From a bacterium (GTDB lineage Bacteria > Auribacterota > UBA3054): 43,517 nt of DNA. Of the stretch, positions 40,375 to 43,517 are shown in pieces. Each line of letters begins with the position of its first letter. The stretch's first letter is position 1. The notes beneath the pieces are model-generated. The model had not been told where the DNA came from. It did not search any database and worked only from the letters and a program-made list of their open reading frames with translations. Position numbers and translations under genes: made by a program. The DNA lies in contig JAGCDY010000108.1 of the NCBI GenBank assembly GCA_017650925.1, forward strand, positions 1 through 43,517. Reading direction: 5' to 3'.

Positions 40375-43300
40375 ATGAGTGAAAAAGCGCTGAGAAGACC
40401 TTCGGGGGTGGCCTTGCTGGCTGTTTTGACCGTTCTCACGGTCCTTTCGCTTCTGGCCGCGACGTTCGCCGCCATGATGACGATGGAGGAGCAGGCCGGC
40501 AACATCAGCCTCAACCGTTCGCAGTCCGACATGCTCGCGCAGTCCGCCATCGAGCACGTCTACGGCCTTTTGCGCCAGGACAGTATCGACAGCCCGGAGT
40601 ACGACGGCTACGACGAGACCTGGTGCCAGACCTTCAAGCCGCGCCAGGGCGAGGAGCGCGTCAATGTTGACGGTGACAAGGGCGGGGATTACGCTTGGGC
40701 CCGCTGGATCTACGTCAGGGACAATTCCGGAAAGCCCATAGGCCGTTACGCCGTCATGGTCGAGGACGAGCACGCCAAAATAAATCTTCACACCGCTTCC
40801 GCACTTGGCAAAAATCAGCAGAACGAAGGCTTCGGAACTTTCGAGGTCATGCTGACGGACGGCGACAAAAGGGGACTGCCGCTGACATTGGAAGCCGGCA
40901 AGCGTTTGATAAAGTACCGCTACGGCAGGGACGAGAAGCCGGGCCAGGCCAACGTTGACGACAACCTGACCGTCACCCAGTACGGCAGCGACTCCATCGA
41001 CAACAACGCCAACGGCCTTTTCGACGAGGACGGCGAAGGCGTCGACGAGCCGGAGGAATACAATCCGAATCACCTCATCTGGGACGACATGGCCTTCCAG
41101 TCGCTTAGGGAAGCGCTGGCGGTCGCTCTGGGCGGCGAGCCCACGAGCGTTTCCCAGGTCAACGCCTTCAAGCACCTCTCAACGCTTTTCAACACCTCCC
41201 AGGAACTCTATTACGAAAAGTCGGCCAAGGCCCTGAGGCGCTCGCTCGACATAAACCACGCGGAATTGAAGCAGCTCAGGCGCGCTCTTAGGAACGCCAA
41301 CAACGAGTCGCCTTTCGAGCCTTCATCCTCCAGGATGAGGAGCTTGATCGTGAACCTTCTCGACTATACGGACGAGAATCACACCTTAACGACCGTCGAC
41401 ACGACTTACGGCGTGGAGTCCGTCTGCTTCAACGAGATCATGGCGCACGACGGCAGCTGGATCCGCGAGACCGACTGGTGCGGCTGGAGTTTCCCGACCC
41501 AATCAGGCAGCGGCGCCGCCTGCCCGGAGCATGTTCTCTCCGCCAACCAGTTTTACGGCCACAAATACAAGGGTCTCAACTATACTTTCCGCTGGAGGAT
41601 CGGCAACGTTCACAGCAGCGGCAACAATTGGACGCTGAAACTGGAAAAGCCGAGAAGGGCGCCCAACCGGTTCGACGAATACATGAGGTGCGAGAAAAGC
41701 GGCTGGTACGCCGATTTCTGGAAGGGCGCGACCTGCATCGTCTACAAGACCTCCAGCGAATCCGATAAGCAAGGCTATTACATCAGCGAGAGCAAGGCCG
41801 GCAACCAGCATGAATTCACGATAAAAGGCGGCGGCAATAACGGAAAAAGCTTCATGGCGCAAGTGGCATCCAACCTCGTCAGCGCCACGGTGTGCCTCTA
41901 CAGCGGCTGGACTCACGACGGCGCCATGTGGTGCGATCTTCCCAGCCAGAACGAGTGCTTCTATTTCCGTCCTCTGAACCGCAAGCAGGAAAAATACTAC
42001 TACCGCGTCTACAACGCCAGTCAGGCCTTCCTGCCCTCCATCGGCTACGGGAAATCCAACATCAGGGAAATGGACTTGGACGGCATCCCCGCCAAACACA
42101 GCGTGCAGGAGGAAGAGAAGGACAAGAAGAACCATTATCTTCTGAAGTATCCCTACAAGGACGGCAAGGCGCAGAAGCCCAATAGGGAAGGCTATATCGA
42201 GGTGCTCATAACCTCTTCCAAGAGATGCCGGAAATCCGGCTCCGGAAGGGGAGGCAAGAACATCAACTACAGCGACGCGATGTACTTCATCCGCCCGGAC
42301 ATCGTCGAGCTCATCAACATTTCCTCCTATCCCATAAGCTTAAGGAACTGGCAGGTGGTCGTCAACACCGGTCTGGAAGCCGAGCTTCTGGCGACCATCG
42401 ATGTGGCGGACCACTACAGCAAGGCCAGGAGCGGTTTTTACGAGGATCCCAATCCCATCATAGAGCCGAACGGTTACTTCTATCTCACCAATAACAGGGA
42501 GATCTTCGACCTCGAGTACTGCAACGGCAACGGCAATTACGGCCGCAGCCAGAAGACGGTCATCCCGGTCTTCGAACTTCCCGATGAGGACTGGGGGATC
42601 CTTTACGACGTGACGAGAGTGACGGGGAGCGACATTACGGTCTCCGGCGCGAACTGGCATCACGACCAGCTGGAAGGCGAACTTATAGAGTTCGTTTCCG
42701 ACCGTCAGCCCACGGCCAAGGCGGACATTCCCAACGGCATGATCAAGTACGTCTACGGCAACAACAGCAACAAGCTGGACCTTTCCGGCAGCGACCCCAT
42801 CGGCAGCGGACTGAAAGTAGGCGACAAGATCAGGGTGAGAGGCCTTCCCCGTCAGGGCGGCTTCGTTTCCTTCACCCTGAAGAACGAGTACGGCCAGGTG
42901 GCCGCCCGCACCACGGAATACGGTTCCGTGGAGGAGGAGGAGTTCGGCTATTCCACGGAAAAGGACGACCCGGCCTACTACACCTGGAAAAAGCTTTCCA
43001 AGCCTTCCTTCGGCGGCAACAAGCGCGAGGCCGAGAGCCGCAGGATGAAGAGAAACGAAAAGAACCAGACGCACATCAAGAACGCCGGCATGGCCAACAT
43101 TTCTGAGATCCAGAGGATCAAGACCGGCGACAACTGGGAGAACGTGGGCGGCGCCGGCGGGCGCTCCGACATGAAGACCATCAAGGCCGTGGGCAAATAT
43201 TTCACCACCACCGGCGTACGACTGGACGTGGAGGAGGAGGGCGTGCATCTTTCCGGCTGGGCCCCCGCCTACGGCACCGTGGCCACGGCCAACGGCAACG

Positions 43301-43517
43301 TGGTGTCCGTCTCCGACGTCGCCTGGGAGCCCGACACCTGGAAGGGACACACCCTGCGTGTGATGTCCGGCAGCCAGAGGGAGGAGAAGATCCCCGTCAT
43401 CAACAGTTCCCGAACCGGCCTTACGGTGGACGGCCTGACCAGCCCCGGCGAGAAGCAGCTGAAGCTTAAGAAAGGCGACAAGATCAGCGTTGGCCCGGGC
43501 TACGCCACGCCTTTTTA
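40375..43517 (+). CDS. Very large GspK-like minor pseudopilin, truncated by the window end
   Basis: Open for 1047 codons to the end of the window with no stop. The N-terminus RRPSGVALLAVLTVLTVLSL is a type IV prepilin or pseudopilin signal, with cleavage after Gly11 and Ala instead of Glu at position +5, which is the known pattern of GspK. GspK sits at the tip of the type II secretion pseudopilus; known GspK proteins are about 320 residues, so this is more than three times larger. Residues about 204-230 (GSDSIDNNANGLFDEDGEGV) are an Asp-rich, calcium-binding-like loop. Residues about 638-720 (IVELINISSYPISLRNWQVV, then EPNGYFYLTNN) resemble the lamin-tail LTD domain. Further beta domains follow. 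The ATG follows GTAGGGAATA. Type II secretion or pilus assembly genes should lie downstream, outside the window. Confidence 0.78.
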   Translation, partial: MSEKALRRPSGVALLAVLTVLTVLSLLAATFAAMMTMEEQAGNISLNRSQSDMLAQSAIEHVYGLLRQDSIDSPEYDGYDETWCQTFKPRQGEERVNVDGDKGGDYAWARWIYVRDNSGKPIGRYAVMVEDEHAKINLHTASALGKNQQNEGFGTFEVMLTDGDKRGLPLTLEAGKRLIKYRYGRDEKPGQANVDDNLTVTQYGSDSIDNNANGLFDEDGEGVDEPEEYNPNHLIWDDMAFQSLREALAVALGGEPTSVSQVNAFKHLSTLFNTSQELYYEKSAKALRRSLDINHAELKQLRRALRNANNESPFEPSSSRMRSLIVNLLDYTDENHTLTTVDTTYGVESVCFNEIMAHDGSWIRETDWCGWSFPTQSGSGAACPEHVLSANQFYGHKYKGLNYTFRWRIGNVHSSGNNWTLKLEKPRRAPNRFDEYMRCEKSGWYADFWKGATCIVYKTSSESDKQGYYISESKAGNQHEFTIKGGGNNGKSFMAQVASNLVSATVCLYSGWTHDGAMWCDLPSQNECFYFRPLNRKQEKYYYRVYNASQAFLPSIGYGKSNIREMDLDGIPAKHSVQEEEKDKKNHYLLKYPYKDGKAQKPNREGYIEVLITSSKRCRKSGSGRGGKNINYSDAMYFIRPDIVELINISSYPISLRNWQVVVNTGLEAELLATIDVADHYSKARSGFYEDPNPIIEPNGYFYLTNNREIFDLEYCNGNGNYGRSQKTVIPVFELPDEDWGILYDVTRVTGSDITVSGANWHHDQLEGELIEFVSDRQPTAKADIPNGMIKYVYGNNSNKLDLSGSDPIGSGLKVGDKIRVRGLPRQGGFVSFTLKNEYGQVAARTTEYGSVEEEEFGYSTEKDDPAYYTWKKLSKPSFGGNKREAESRRMKRNEKNQTHIKNAGMANISEIQRIKTGDNWENVGGAGGRSDMKTIKAVGKYFTTTGVRLDVEEEGVHLSGWAPAYGTVATANGNVVSVSDVAWEPDTWKGHTLRVMSGSQREEKIPVINSSRTGLTVDGLTSPGEKQLKLKKGDKISVGPGYATPF

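Overview
The window comes from a Gram-negative bacterium, most likely a member of the PVC superphylum (Verrucomicrobiota, Lentisphaerota, Kiritimatiellota or Chlamydiota relatives). Two things point there. A 50-residue basic protein at 10099-10251 starts MSRHPSFGRGG, which I recognise from memory as the small basic protein family of Chlamydiae and Verrucomicrobia. The lipid A genes run skp-skp-lpxD-lpxC-fabZ-lpxA, close to the chlamydial order. Complete lpxA, lpxC and lpxD and several signal peptides indicate an outer membrane with lipid A. The abundance of glycoside hydrolases and glycosyltransferases suggests a polysaccharide-using lifestyle. I cannot place the organism more exactly.

Layout. 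40-4549: two convergent sugar hydrolases (GH4 alpha-galactosidase type and GH38 alpha-mannosidase) sharing a bidirectional terminator. 4694-7279: a lipoprotein with a long Ala/Glu/Lys helix followed by xseA. 7280-9266 (minus): an overlapping operon of an exported protein, a nucleoside 2-deoxyribosyltransferase-like protein and a short RfbA. 9343-11003 (minus): an exported BamE-like protein, the small basic protein and tpiA. 11218-13379: an exported protein translationally coupled to a XerC/XerD recombinase that seems to start at ATA. 13456-24251: a tightly packed five-gene glycan operon (triple glycosyltransferase, repeat-containing coiled-coil methyltransferase, galE, secreted transglutaminase-like protein, domain-permuted GH3). 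24299-28609 (minus): the lipid A / envelope operon. 28755-32905: a four-gene membrane operon built around a DUF6754-type protein, of unknown function. 32966-34898: a STAS protein and a GAF-SpoIIE phosphatase. 34895-36478 (minus): comM/yifB. 36655-40301: frr, a protein of three tandem STAS domains, and an NAD synthetase whose glutaminase half has lost its catalytic residues. 40375 to the end: the first 1047 codons of a very large GspK-like pseudopilin with a lamin-tail-like domain.

How it works together. Three themes dominate: building the envelope (lipid A, Skp chaperones, GalE, polymerising glycosyltransferases, RfbA), degrading glycans (GH4, GH38, GH3), and a partner-switching signalling module (one STAS protein, one RsbU-like phosphatase and a triple-STAS protein; the matching anti-sigma kinase is not in the window). 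The best candidates for an undescribed system are the DUF6754 membrane operon and the glycosyltransferase / coiled-coil methyltransferase pair, which looks like a polysaccharide chain-length ruler.

Gene density is very high. The longest gap between genes is about 214 bases (11004-11217) and holds two divergent promoters. I saw no tRNA, rRNA, CRISPR array, insertion sequence or recognisable riboswitch.
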